Shown in pieces: positions 35,369-45,200 of a DNA stretch of 64,000 nt. Every line of letters starts with the position of its first letter. Position 1 is the first letter of the stretch. The notes under the pieces were generated by a model. The model was given only the letters and a program-made list of their open reading frames with translations. It was not told where the DNA came from and did no database searches. The position numbers were made by a program, and so were the translations under genes. Source of the stretch: Flavobacteriales bacterium (GTDB lineage: Bacteria; Bacteroidota; Bacteroidia; Flavobacteriales_F; PHOS-HE28); contig JADJQW010000002.1 of the NCBI GenBank assembly GCA_016712535.1, positions 1,054,001-1,118,000 of the forward strand, read 5' to 3'.

Positions 35369-38188
35369 ATGCGCGCACTTCTTCACCCCGTCGGCATCTT
35401 CATCGCGCACACGTTGCCTTCGCTGGTGCTGACCATGCTCTACGCCGATGCGCTGGGCGTGATCCATCCGCTGTTGAATGCGGAGAGCATCGAGGCTTGG
35501 CGCTTGCTCGGCTTTAGCCTCGGGGGCGTGGTGCTGGCTTCAACGGCATATGCGGCATTGGCCTGGTGGAAGCGCGGCCAGGTGCATGCGGCTTACAGTG
35601 CGCTGATCTTCATCGCATACGTGCCGCTGCTGTGGATGATCGGCGAGAACATGAGCGTCCTGTTCCCGTGGGACATCCCGCGCTGGATGGTGCCTGAGGA
35701 CGCTGAGCTCTACGCCTTCCGCCTGCTGAGCATCCCGCTCGTGCATGCGCTCTTCGTGATGGTGGCGCGCTCGCTGCCCGAGGGCGAACGCAGCAGGCCG
35801 GTGCGCGATATGCTCATCGCGGCGGCGATCCCGCTCGCGGTCTTCCTCTTCGTGCAAGTGGTGGAGCCCTTCCGCGGCGCAAGCGATTTCGAGGAGCACG
35901 CCTGGGCGGTGGTGATGGTTTGCCTCACCATCGGGTTCCTCTTCCTTCTGTTCCGGGGCGTGACGGCCTTGGTGCTGCGCGTGGGCGGCGGATCGGCACT
36001 TGCGCATGCGGCCCGGGTGCTGGTGGCACTGGTGCTCCCGCTCTGGGGACTTGCCCTCAACAACGGGCTCTTCGGCGGATTCACGCGCGAGGCCGTCGGC
36101 ATCTTCGGCGACCTCTCCCATCCGGCCTTCTACATCATCTGCGTGATGAATGCGGCAGCGGTGATCTGGCCATCGAGCACGGACCATACGGTGCGGCTTG
36201 TGCAATTCGGATTGCGCGCCGCCTTCTTCCCGTACGTTATCTACTTCTTCGTGCTCTTCGTGCCCTTGCTGCCGCTGAGCATCGTGGCCATCATAGCGGT
36301 AGGCATGGGCTTCCTGCTCCTGGCGCCGGTGCTGCTCTTCGCTCTCCAGGGCGCCATGCTGTTCCAGGATGCGCGCTTCCTGATGGGGCATCGGTCATGG
36401 CGATTCGTGGCGGGCCTTTTCGCGGTGGCCATGAGCGTGCTCCCGGCATCGATCGTGATCAGCTACCTCGGTCACCGATCCACGCTGCACGGCGCCATGC
36501 GGTATCTGTACGAGAGCGACCCCCACGAGCCGATGAAGCCGCTCGATGCGGAAGCGCTCGCGCAGGTGCTGGAGCGGGTCGATGCCAACCGGTCGCGCAA
36601 CCGTTGGCGCGGGAACGGCGACCTTCCCGGGAACACGCCCTTCCTCACGCCGCTGTACAACCGCATCGTCCTGGACCACTTGACGCTGAGCGATGAGAAG
36701 GCCGGGCTGCTGAGCGAGGTGGTGCTTGGCAAGCCGGCCGAGCACAGCGATCGCTGGCGCACGCGCATGCCGTCAAGCGTGCACACGGTGCTGGACAGCG
36801 CCTGGTCCGAGAGCCGTTTCGATGAGCAGCAGCAGGCTTGGAGGTCTTGGGTCCATATGAGCATCCGCAACACATCGCAATCCCAGGAGGAGTACGTGAC
36901 CGAGATCGGGCTGCCCGATGGCGCGTGGATCAGTGACCATTACCTGGTGATCGAAGGCGATACGGCCAAGGGCATCCTTGCTGAGAAGAAGGCCGCGCTG
37001 TGGGTGTACAACAACATCGTCACCTACCGGCGCGATCCGAGCATCCTGCGTTACACGGGCCACAATCGCGTGCAGCTAAGGGTGTTCCCCTTCGAGGCGG
37101 AGCAGGTCCGGCAAACGGGCTTCGAGCTCTTGCACCGCGAAGCGTTGCCGATGCGCTTCGGTGAGCGCGTCGTGCAACTGGGCGATGCTTCGCGCGAACC
37201 CGCGCCTGAGCCCATCGGGAGCGGTGAGCCCGGAGTTGTCTTCATGCCTGCTGCACTGAAGCAGCGGCTGGATGCCATCCGCAGGGTGCCGCACGTGCAT
37301 CTCATTGTTGATGCCACGGAAGCGCAGCGCGGGATGCGCGAAGAAGTGATCGAGCGGGTGCATCGGTTCGCGGCAACGCATGGGTTGGATACGGGCAATG
37401 CCACGCTGCACATCACGGATGGATATGGAAGCAGCATGCCTTACGGTGATGATGCCCTGGATGCCTTCGCCCACCACGCAGGCCACGGCGGCTTCTTCAC
37501 CGACCGCCCCATCAGGCGCGTGATCGCCGACGCACTGACCGAGCCGGGCCCGGCAGCGCCTTTCATCGTTGTGGTGCCGAGTTGGCCGCCGCACGACGAG
37601 CGTTCACGGGGCATCTGGCTCGCAGGCCTCGCCGACCTCGCCGCGCTGATGCCCGAAGGCGATCGGTTCTTCATGCTCTATGATACCGGCATGCTCGAGG
37701 AGCGCCGCTTCAGCGACCCGGTGCGCAGCGTGAACGTGGAGCCGGTGGTGCTTGAGCATCCGCAAGTGCGTGTGTGGCCCGAAGCCAGCAAGCCCTTGGC
37801 GTACCTGCCCGATACGCCGCACGGAAGCGTGTCGGTCGATTACGCGCATCTGGGTGGCCATAGCCCTCCGCGAGAGCGCGATTGGAGGCATGCACTGGCG
37901 CTCGAGGGGCGTCAGCGCGCGCTGGCCTTACGGGCGCTGCACAGCGGCGTGAGCTGGCGCGATGTGGTGCGCGGCAGCTTCCGATCCCAAGTGCTCACAC
38001 CGCAGACGGCTTGGGTGTGCCTGGAGGACGAAGCGCAGCGCAACGCCTTGCTCAAGAAGCAGGAAGAGGTGCTCAGCAGCAACCAGGGCCTTGATACCAT
38101 GGACCAGGAGATCAGCAACATGAGCGAGCCCGCTATCTGGTGGCTGCTGCCCGCTGTGCTGCTGGTGCTCTGGTGGCGGCGCCGGTGA
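35369..38188 (+). CDS. MSEP-CTERM sorting-domain membrane protein, predicted exosortase K target
   Basis: 939 residues. The N-terminal 420 residues are polytopic membrane (about ten helices, e.g. FIAHTLPSLVLTMLYADAL, LIFIAYVPLLWMIG, VVMVCLTIGFLFLLFRGV, VIYFFVLFVPLLPLSIVAI). The region around residues 500-600 is VIT-like (VTEIGLPDGAWISDHYLVIEG, AEKKAALWVYNN, VQLRVFPFEAEQVRQTGFE), followed by a von Willebrand-like alpha/beta segment (HVHLIVDATEAQRGM). The end is MSEP (residue 918) plus a Trp/Leu-rich helix and WWRRR tail, a textbook exosortase signal. MSEP-CTERM proteins occur one per genome beside XrtK; their function is unknown. Cleavage at MSEP would remove the terminal helix and anchor the protein differently. 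Confidence 0.9.
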   Translation: MRALLHPVGIFIAHTLPSLVLTMLYADALGVIHPLLNAESIEAWRLLGFSLGGVVLASTAYAALAWWKRGQVHAAYSALIFIAYVPLLWMIGENMSVLFPWDIPRWMVPEDAELYAFRLLSIPLVHALFVMVARSLPEGERSRPVRDMLIAAAIPLAVFLFVQVVEPFRGASDFEEHAWAVVMVCLTIGFLFLLFRGVTALVLRVGGGSALAHAARVLVALVLPLWGLALNNGLFGGFTREAVGIFGDLSHPAFYIICVMNAAAVIWPSSTDHTVRLVQFGLRAAFFPYVIYFFVLFVPLLPLSIVAIIAVGMGFLLLAPVLLFALQGAMLFQDARFLMGHRSWRFVAGLFAVAMSVLPASIVISYLGHRSTLHGAMRYLYESDPHEPMKPLDAEALAQVLERVDANRSRNRWRGNGDLPGNTPFLTPLYNRIVLDHLTLSDEKAGLLSEVVLGKPAEHSDRWRTRMPSSVHTVLDSAWSESRFDEQQQAWRSWVHMSIRNTSQSQEEYVTEIGLPDGAWISDHYLVIEGDTAKGILAEKKAALWVYNNIVTYRRDPSILRYTGHNRVQLRVFPFEAEQVRQTGFELLHREALPMRFGERVVQLGDASREPAPEPIGSGEPGVVFMPAALKQRLDAIRRVPHVHLIVDATEAQRGMREEVIERVHRFAATHGLDTGNATLHITDGYGSSMPYGDDALDAFAHHAGHGGFFTDRPIRRVIADALTEPGPAAPFIVVVPSWPPHDERSRGIWLAGLADLAALMPEGDRFFMLYDTGMLEERRFSDPVRSVNVEPVVLEHPQVRVWPEASKPLAYLPDTPHGSVSVDYAHLGGHSPPRERDWRHALALEGRQRALALRALHSGVSWRDVVRGSFRSQVLTPQTAWVCLEDEAQRNALLKKQEEVLSSNQGLDTMDQEISNMSEPAIWWLLPAVLLVLWWRRR

Positions 38189-38272
38189 TGCAGCGGGCAA
38201 GTGCTCGATCAGCGTTGCGCGATGGAGCGATCACTTCGCGGCCCCGCCTCATTCGTTGTTGGCGGTTTCGAG

Positions 38273-41200
38273 TTACGCCGATACCAGCTCGATGATCCGT
38301 GCGATCAGTTCCTCCGGCTTGAAGGGCTTCGCCGCATGGCCGTTCATGCCTGCTTCCCGGCAGCGATCGATCTCTTCCTGCATCGGGTTGGCCGTCATGG
38401 CCAGGATGGGCACGCGCGACCGTTGCCCGCTGAGCGCGCGGATGGCCTGCGCCACTTCGTAGCCGTTCAGCTCGGGCATCTGCACATCGAGCAGGATCAC
38501 GTCGTACGGATTCGCCGTGGCCATGCGCAGCGCAGCGCGACCGTCGCGCGCTACGTCGATCAAAGCCCCAGGGATCGCCTCGCGTAGCGCGTCCTGCGCC
38601 ACGATGATGTTCGCTTCGTTGTCCTCGGCGAGCAGGATGCGGAGGTCGCGGAGCACCGCCATCGGACGACCATCCGCGGGAATACCGCTGACGGTGGGCA
38701 GTGCGATCCCATACGGTATCCGTACGGTGAAGGTGCTGCCTTCGCCCCGCGCGCTCTTCACGCTGATGCTGCCGCCCTGCTGCTCGGCCAGGCGCTTGCT
38801 GATGGTGAGGCCGAGGCCCGTGCCGCCGTACTTGCGCGTGGTGTCGCTGTACGCCTGCGTGAATTCCTCGAAGATCTTCCCCTGCCGGTCCTCGGGGATG
38901 CCGATGCCGGTGTCGGTGACGTCGATGATGAGTCCGGCAGGTCGGCCTTCCCGGCTCGAGGCCGGGATGATGGGATCGACGGTGCAGGTGCAATGGATCA
39001 TGACACTGCCCTGTTCCGTGAATTTCACCGCATTGCCTGCGAGGTTCAGCACGATCTGGCTCAGGCGCGTTGGGTCGCCGATCAGTTGCAGGGGCACGCT
39101 ATCGTCCACCTGCGCGCTCAGCGACAGGCCTTTCTCATCGGCCTTGAAGCGCATGATGCGCTCCACGTTGGCGATCACCTCGCGGGGCGCGAAAGGCACT
39201 TGCTCGAAGGTGATGCGGTCCGCTTCGATCTTGCTCAGGTCGAGGATGTCGTTGATGATCACCAGGAGGTTCTCACTGCTCTGGGCGATCGCATCGAGGT
39301 AGGGCTTCTGCTCTTCGTTGTGGGGCTTGCGCCTGAGGATGCCGCTCATGCCCATGATCGCGTTCATCGGCGTGCGGATCTCGTGGCTCATGTTCGCGAG
39401 GAAGCGCTGCTTCACCTGCTCGCTCTCCTCAGCGCGCTCCTTGGCAGCGATCAGTTCCGCTGTCCGCTCCTTCACGGTGGCCTCGAGCTTCTCCTTCTGT
39501 TCCGTGAGCGCTGCGGTGCGGCGCCGCACGAAGGCGAGGATCGCTGCAGCCGACCCCACGATGTAAACGAGCAGCATCCACCACGTGCGGTACCAAGGCG
39601 GCAGCACGTTGAAGCCGTACGTGAGCTCCGGCCCCCAATCCCCGTCGCGCGTGCGCGCCTTCACCCGGAAGGTGTAATCGCCCTCACGGATGTTGCCGTA
39701 GGTGACGTTCGTGTTCAGCGTGGGCGGATTCCACTGCCCATCGTAGCCATCGAGCTGGTACTGGTACTCGAGCAGCTCAGGTTGCGCGGCTCCGCTGCCC
39801 ATGTAGCTGAAGGTGATCTGCCGGTGCGCGTGATCGACCGTGAGTCCTTCGGGCACCGCGAAGCCCGCCGACACTCCCGTGATCGACACGCCTTCCATGG
39901 AAGCGACGAGGGCGCGTCGTTCTTCCTCAGAGAGCGCTTTGCCATACAGGCCCGACTCCTGCTGCGCCAGCGTGAGGCTGTCCGTCGCGCCTCCCATCAG
40001 CGCGTACCAGCAGATGCGTTCGCTATTCACAGCGATGTCCTGCATGCGCACGGTGGGCTTCAAAGTGTCGGGATGGAGAGCGCTGCGGTCGAAGCGGACG
40101 AGGCCCGTGCGCGTGGAGCCGTTGGCGATCCAGAGCACGCCCTCGCGATCCTCGAAAAGGCCGTTCTGGCCCACTTCCACATCCTTGACCGGATATCCCG
40201 TGGCGCTGTTGTACATGGCGAAGACCGGGATGCGGGCATGCAGCTGCTCATTGGATAGGCGTGCGGCCTCGCCATCGAAAGGGATGGAGCGGCCGTCGGC
40301 GTCCTTCCAACCCGTAAGGGCGGCAAGGCCTTGCAGCGTGCCGACCAATAGCTCCTTTCGGCCCTCGCTGCCGGCGAGCAGCAATTGCGTCACGGTGTTC
40401 TCCGGGAGCCCGTCACCGGAATCGAGCGTAAGGAAGGAGCGGCCATCGAAGCGGCACACGCCCTTGAAGGTGCTGCACCAGATGTTGCCGCCCGCATCCT
40501 CCACGATGCTCCAGACCACGGCGTTCGGCAGGCCGTCGCGCTCATCGTAGGTGGTGAAGGTTGTTCCATCGTAGCGGGCGATGCCCCCTCCATCCGTACC
40601 GAACCAGAGGTTGCCCTTGCTGTCCTCGAGCATGCCGAGCACGATGGGATTCGGCAGCCCCGTCTTCTCCGTGAACTTCACCCGACGCGTGAACTTGCCC
40701 GAGGCATCGCGCTCGAATCGGCAGGCGCCGCCATTGCCCGCCTTCCAGACGTGGCCCTTGCTGTCCTCCATCACCCAGAACACATAGCTGAAGTTGTCAT
40801 CGGGGGCGGAGTGGACGGTCGTGCACGTTGCGTTCTCCACCATCGCGAACCCTGTGCCTTTCGGATCGAAGGGGTCATCACCGAAGAGCATGCGCCCATG
40901 CCGATCCGTGCTCACTGCGTAAGCAACGTTCGTATTCCTCGCTGTTGCGCCCACCGTGCTCAAGGTGCTGCCATCCCAATGCTGATACCCCTTCTCCGCC
41001 GCCAACCACAGTCCTTGGTCCGTAGCGCCTGCAATGCCGTAGACGTGAAGCCCAGGCGTGGTGGTGAAGGAACGCCCCCGGTAGTGGCAAACGCCGCCGC
41101 CACTGGTGACGAACCAACAATCGCCATAGGCGTCGGTGATGACGTCCTCAACCGCATCGATCGGCAATCCATTCGCGGTGGACCAGCGCGTGGCCTTCGG

Positions 41201-42253
41201 GGCAGCGCTCTGCAACTCGCTGGCTTCGATCATGGCGACGCCTGCGCCTTCGGTGGCGAACCACAGGTCGCCATCCGGGCTTTGAGCGATGCGGTTCATC
41301 CTGCGCGCGCCATCGCCCAGGTCGAGCACCTCTTCGAATACGGGCGCATCGGTCGTGCTCTGGGGCATGCGGGCGCGCACCACCTTGCCGTCCCAGGCGC
41401 CGAGCCAGAGGTCGCCGTTGGCCGTGAAGCACAGCACCCGCGCGCCGTTGAACGGTCCGCCCTTTTCCCTGCCATAAGTGGTGAAGCGTATGCCATCGTA
41501 GCGCATCAAGCCCTTCTCCGTGCCCAGCCACAGCAGGCCATGCCGGTCGATGCCCATCGAATACACATGCTCTGCCGCGCAGCCATCGGCTTCGGTGAAG
41601 GTGCGGAAGGCCTTGCCGTCCCAACGGCTGAGCCCCTTGCCGCGCGTGCCGATCCAGATCACGCCGCGCGGATCCTCGAGCAGGCTGTGGATGCCCTTGT
41701 TCGGCAGTCCGTTCTCGCTGCCATATGTGCGGAAGGCACGGCCATCGTAGCGGCACAATCCGCCCATGCTGGTGCCGATCCAGAGCTCGCCGTTACGCGC
41801 CGCGCAGAGGCTGAGGATCACGTTGTCGCTCAGGCCATGCTCGAGTCCGAAGGTGGTGAAGCTGCGCCCATCGAAGCGCACGAGTCCGCCGCCATTGCTT
41901 CCGAACCAGCGCAAGCCGTCGCGATCCACAGCGCCGCTCCAGAAGGCATCCACGGGCAGGCCGTCATCGGCGGTGTAAGTGCGCAGGAAAGGGCGCGGCG
42001 CGATCGCCTCCCTGCTGCTATTCGCCTGCGCGGGAAGAAGCGCGGGCCATTGACGCACGGTTGGGGGCGGAAGATGTGCGATGTCGAGCATCGACGTGTC
42101 CACGACCTCGGTGCGACCCTTCGCTTGAATGAGAGCGGGCCTGGTTGGTGCCGATGGCGTGGGCGGTGCGGTGCAGGAAGCCAGGGTGATGGCACAAGCG
42201 GCGATCCATCGGATCGGAGTGAACCGGCTTGACGGGTCAACCGGGCCTTGCAT
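38273..42253 (-). CDS. Propeller-type hybrid histidine kinase with C-terminal receiver, lipoprotein-type leader
   Basis: 1,326 residues from ATG 42253; the TTG three codons upstream lies in the putative promoter box. A lipobox-like leader (ACAITLASC) is followed by two beta-propellers of Reg_prop repeats (GLPVDAFWSGAVDRDGLRWFG, LSDNVILSLCAARNGELWIGT, NKGIHSLLEDPRGVIWIGT ...), a Y_Y_Y domain (EYQYQLDGYDGQWNPP ... NIREGDYTFRVKARTRDGDWG), one helix (WWMLLVYIVGSAAAILAFV), a coiled coil, HisKA with H957 in NMSHEIRTPMN, HATPase (NAVKFTEQG, DTGIGIPED, GTGLGLTI), and a receiver with phospho-acceptor D1256 in LLDVQMPE. This layout senses periplasmic signals and autophosphorylates. It lacks the AraC-type output of classical Bacteroides HTCS, so output must pass through another receiver, possibly that of the upstream gene 45 bases away. 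Confidence 0.92.
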   Translation of the reverse strand: MQGPVDPSSRFTPIRWIAACAITLASCTAPPTPSAPTRPALIQAKGRTEVVDTSMLDIAHLPPPTVRQWPALLPAQANSSREAIAPRPFLRTYTADDGLPVDAFWSGAVDRDGLRWFGSNGGGLVRFDGRSFTTFGLEHGLSDNVILSLCAARNGELWIGTSMGGLCRYDGRAFRTYGSENGLPNKGIHSLLEDPRGVIWIGTRGKGLSRWDGKAFRTFTEADGCAAEHVYSMGIDRHGLLWLGTEKGLMRYDGIRFTTYGREKGGPFNGARVLCFTANGDLWLGAWDGKVVRARMPQSTTDAPVFEEVLDLGDGARRMNRIAQSPDGDLWFATEGAGVAMIEASELQSAAPKATRWSTANGLPIDAVEDVITDAYGDCWFVTSGGGVCHYRGRSFTTTPGLHVYGIAGATDQGLWLAAEKGYQHWDGSTLSTVGATARNTNVAYAVSTDRHGRMLFGDDPFDPKGTGFAMVENATCTTVHSAPDDNFSYVFWVMEDSKGHVWKAGNGGACRFERDASGKFTRRVKFTEKTGLPNPIVLGMLEDSKGNLWFGTDGGGIARYDGTTFTTYDERDGLPNAVVWSIVEDAGGNIWCSTFKGVCRFDGRSFLTLDSGDGLPENTVTQLLLAGSEGRKELLVGTLQGLAALTGWKDADGRSIPFDGEAARLSNEQLHARIPVFAMYNSATGYPVKDVEVGQNGLFEDREGVLWIANGSTRTGLVRFDRSALHPDTLKPTVRMQDIAVNSERICWYALMGGATDSLTLAQQESGLYGKALSEEERRALVASMEGVSITGVSAGFAVPEGLTVDHAHRQITFSYMGSGAAQPELLEYQYQLDGYDGQWNPPTLNTNVTYGNIREGDYTFRVKARTRDGDWGPELTYGFNVLPPWYRTWWMLLVYIVGSAAAILAFVRRRTAALTEQKEKLEATVKERTAELIAAKERAEESEQVKQRFLANMSHEIRTPMNAIMGMSGILRRKPHNEEQKPYLDAIAQSSENLLVIINDILDLSKIEADRITFEQVPFAPREVIANVERIMRFKADEKGLSLSAQVDDSVPLQLIGDPTRLSQIVLNLAGNAVKFTEQGSVMIHCTCTVDPIIPASSREGRPAGLIIDVTDTGIGIPEDRQGKIFEEFTQAYSDTTRKYGGTGLGLTISKRLAEQQGGSISVKSARGEGSTFTVRIPYGIALPTVSGIPADGRPMAVLRDLRILLAEDNEANIIVAQDALREAIPGALIDVARDGRAALRMATANPYDVILLDVQMPELNGYEVAQAIRALSGQRSRVPILAMTANPMQEEIDRCREAGMNGHAAKPFKPEELIARIIELVSA

Positions 42254-42258
42254 GTTTG

Positions 42259-42266
42259 CCAAAGTA
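42259..42266 (-). promoter_or_regulatory. TACTTTGG promoter-like box in front of the hybrid kinase
   Basis: The minus strand reads TACTTTGG, one base short of TAnnTTTG spacing, five bases before ATG 42253. It sits in the 44-base gap behind the receiver-cyclase gene and could provide separate expression of the kinase. Confidence 0.35.
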
Positions 42267-42297
42267 GAACGCCGGCTCGGTTCGAAGGTGAGCAGAG

Positions 42298-45200
42298 CTA
42301 GCCCACCACCCTCCCGATCTCACCCACGAGATCCTCTTTCTTGAACGGTTTCGGGATGAAGCCGTCCATGCCGGCATCGAAGCAGCGCTGGCGTTCGGCG
42401 GCCATGACGTTCGCGGTCATGGCAAGGATGGGGGTGTTGGCCTTGTCGCCGGAGAGCGCGCGGATGGCGCGGGTCGCGTCGTATCCATCCATCACGGGCA
42501 TCTGGATATCCATGAGCACCACGTTGTAGCGGTTGCCCTTCACCGATTCCACCGCCTGAGCGCCGTTCATGGCATGATCCACTTTCGCGCCAGGGAACCA
42601 TTCCTCCAATTCGGTGCGCGCCACAAGGGCATTGAACTCGTTGTCCTCCACGAGCAGTATGCGCATGCTCTTGGGAGGCATCGATGCTGGAGCCTTGCGG
42701 GTTGATTGACGCGGCGCGATCGACTTCGTCGGAGGTGCTACCGGAGCGCCGCTGGCCGCAACGATGCGTTCCACGCGGCGGCGGGCCAGGGATCCCCCAT
42801 CCCTTGAAGTGAACGACGGCAAGGCCGTGAAGGTGAGGCCGGACGCGCCCTTGACCTGTTCGTAGGTGGTGGCGCTGATGGTGACCTGATCCACTTCGCT
42901 GCTGGCTTCTAATTCGTTCGCGGTATCCACGGTGCTGCCCCAGATGTCGTACTGGAATTTCCGCTGGCCCACCACGCCGGCCACCAGCGGACCGGAATGC
43001 ACAGCGGCGCGCATGGCGAAGGCCACCTGCCCTTGAGCGATCCGTTCGGCCCGGCGCTCGGCGATGGTCTCCTGCATCTCCAGAGCGGCATGCACCCCAT
43101 GGAGCGCGGCATCCGGCATGGGTTGCGGCAAGCCACCCACGGCGAGGTAGGCATCGCCGATGGTCTTGATCTTCTCCAGGCCGTGCTTCTCCATGATCCG
43201 GTCGAATGCGGAAAAGCAAATGTTGAGTTCGCTCACCAGTTCATCGGCGCTCATCTGCTCGCTCATGCCCGTGAAGTCCTTGAAGTCGGTGAAGATCACT
43301 GTGGACTGTTCCACGAATGTGGTCTCCGTGGTGCCCTTCTGCTTCAGCTCGATGGCGACTTCGCGTGGCAGGATGTTGTTCAGCAGATCCTCACTGCGGT
43401 CCTTCTCGCGGCGCAACTGGCTGGTGCGGATTCGCACCGTGCGCCTCAAGCTGCCGGTGTATGCGAGCACGCCGCCGATCACGACGATGCCGCACAGTGT
43501 GAAGAACCACCAGGTCTGCCACCACGGCGGATGAACCACGAGGGTGAACGAGGTCCCTTGCTCGTCCCAATAGCCATCGCGGTTGCTTCCGCGCACACGG
43601 AAAGCGTAAGTGCCGGGATCGAGGTTGGTGTAGATGGCGCTGTGGATGCCCTGCGTGGCGATCCAATCGGCGTCGAAGCCTTCCAGCTTGTATTGATACC
43701 GGTGCGTGCCGGGCGACGAGTACTCCATGGTGGCGAACTCGAACGTGACCATGTTGTCGCTGTAGGGGATCTCCATCCCGGTACTGCGGAATGGCGGCTC
43801 CGCGAGCGGGGATCCCTCGGCTCTGAGCGTGATGGATTCATTGCGCAGCTTGATGTCGGTGATGCGCACGATGGCCGGCCGCGTGTCGTCCTGCAGCTCC
43901 TTAGGGTCGAAGGTGTTGAGTCCACCGACCCCTGCGAAGCAGAATGTGCCATCGGGCAGCTTGCAGTAACCGTAGCGATTGAACTCGTCGTTCTGCAAGC
44001 CATCGCCGGCGGTGAATAGCCGGAAGGTCTCCGCGATGGGATCGAAGCGCGCGATGCCCTTGTTGGTGCTCATCCACAATTGGCCGTCGTCATCGGCGAG
44101 CACGCCATACACCACATCGTTGGGCAGGCCTTCCTTGGTGGTGTAGCGTTTCACCTTGCCGGTACGCGTGTCGAAGCGGTTGAGGCCGCCACCGTTGGTG
44201 CCGATCCAGAGGTAATGGTCCGGTTCTTCGGGATCGCCGATGATGGAGAAGAGGATGTCCACGCTGAGCGATTCCGGATCATCGGGATCGTTCCGGTAAT
44301 GCTCCCACTTGCCCGATGCGCGATGGAAGCGGAAGAGGCCCTTCACCGAGGCAAGCCAGAAGACGCCCTGCGGATCGCGGTGGATGTCCTGAACGAAGAG
44401 GTAGGGGTTGTTCACCGGTGTTACCGGATAGGGCCAGCGCGCGTAGCGCTCACTCACCGGGTCGAACCAGAACAGGCCGCTGTCCACGCCGAACCAGATG
44501 GTGTCGTCGATGAGCTTCAGCGGGAAGCAACTGCTGATTGCGGGCAGCGCGGGATCGCTTCCATCCTTGGGGATCACGCGGCGCAAGGCGGCCTTGCCGT
44601 GATCATAGCGGACCAGTCCGCCTTTGCCGGCCCAATAGGCGCCGCTGCGGTCCTGCAGTACGGCATCGTTGCCGAAGAAGCCCTCGGTGAAACCCGTTCG
44701 CGCCCGCACTTCCTGGATGCCGATGCGCCAATCGTACGCGCGCTGCTTCGGATCGTACTGGCTCATGAAGTTGCCTTCGCAGAGCACCAGCTTGCCGTTG
44801 TTGCCGGGCACCATGTAACGCACGCTGGGTCCGGGCATCACGTTGAAGCGCTCGATCCGCGGGTCGTAGGTGAGGAGGCCGTAGCCCGAGAGACCCAGCC
44901 AGATCAAGCCGTTGCGGTCGCGGTACACGCACTTCACATAGGGCATGAAGGGACGTTGCTCGGGCGCTTCTGCTTGAATGCTATGGACCTTGCCCGTTGC
45001 GGGGTCGATGCGCGTGAGGTTGCCCGCGCGCGTGGGCAGCCAGAGCGCGCCGTTGGCATCCACCGATGCGCCGTGGCCGGTGACAATGCCCGCCTCATGC
45101 GAGAGCTCGAACAGGGTGCGCAGCTCGTTCGTGGCGCGATCCACCTCCATCACGCCCCGGTTGTGCACGTTGTAGAGCCGGCCGCGCACGGTGTCCTCCA

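Noticed and set aside
38189..38272. Hairpin terminator between the MSEP-CTERM gene and the hybrid kinase gene
   Set aside because: Only a weak, interrupted inverted repeat is visible (AAGTG..GATC against GATCACTT), not enough to call.
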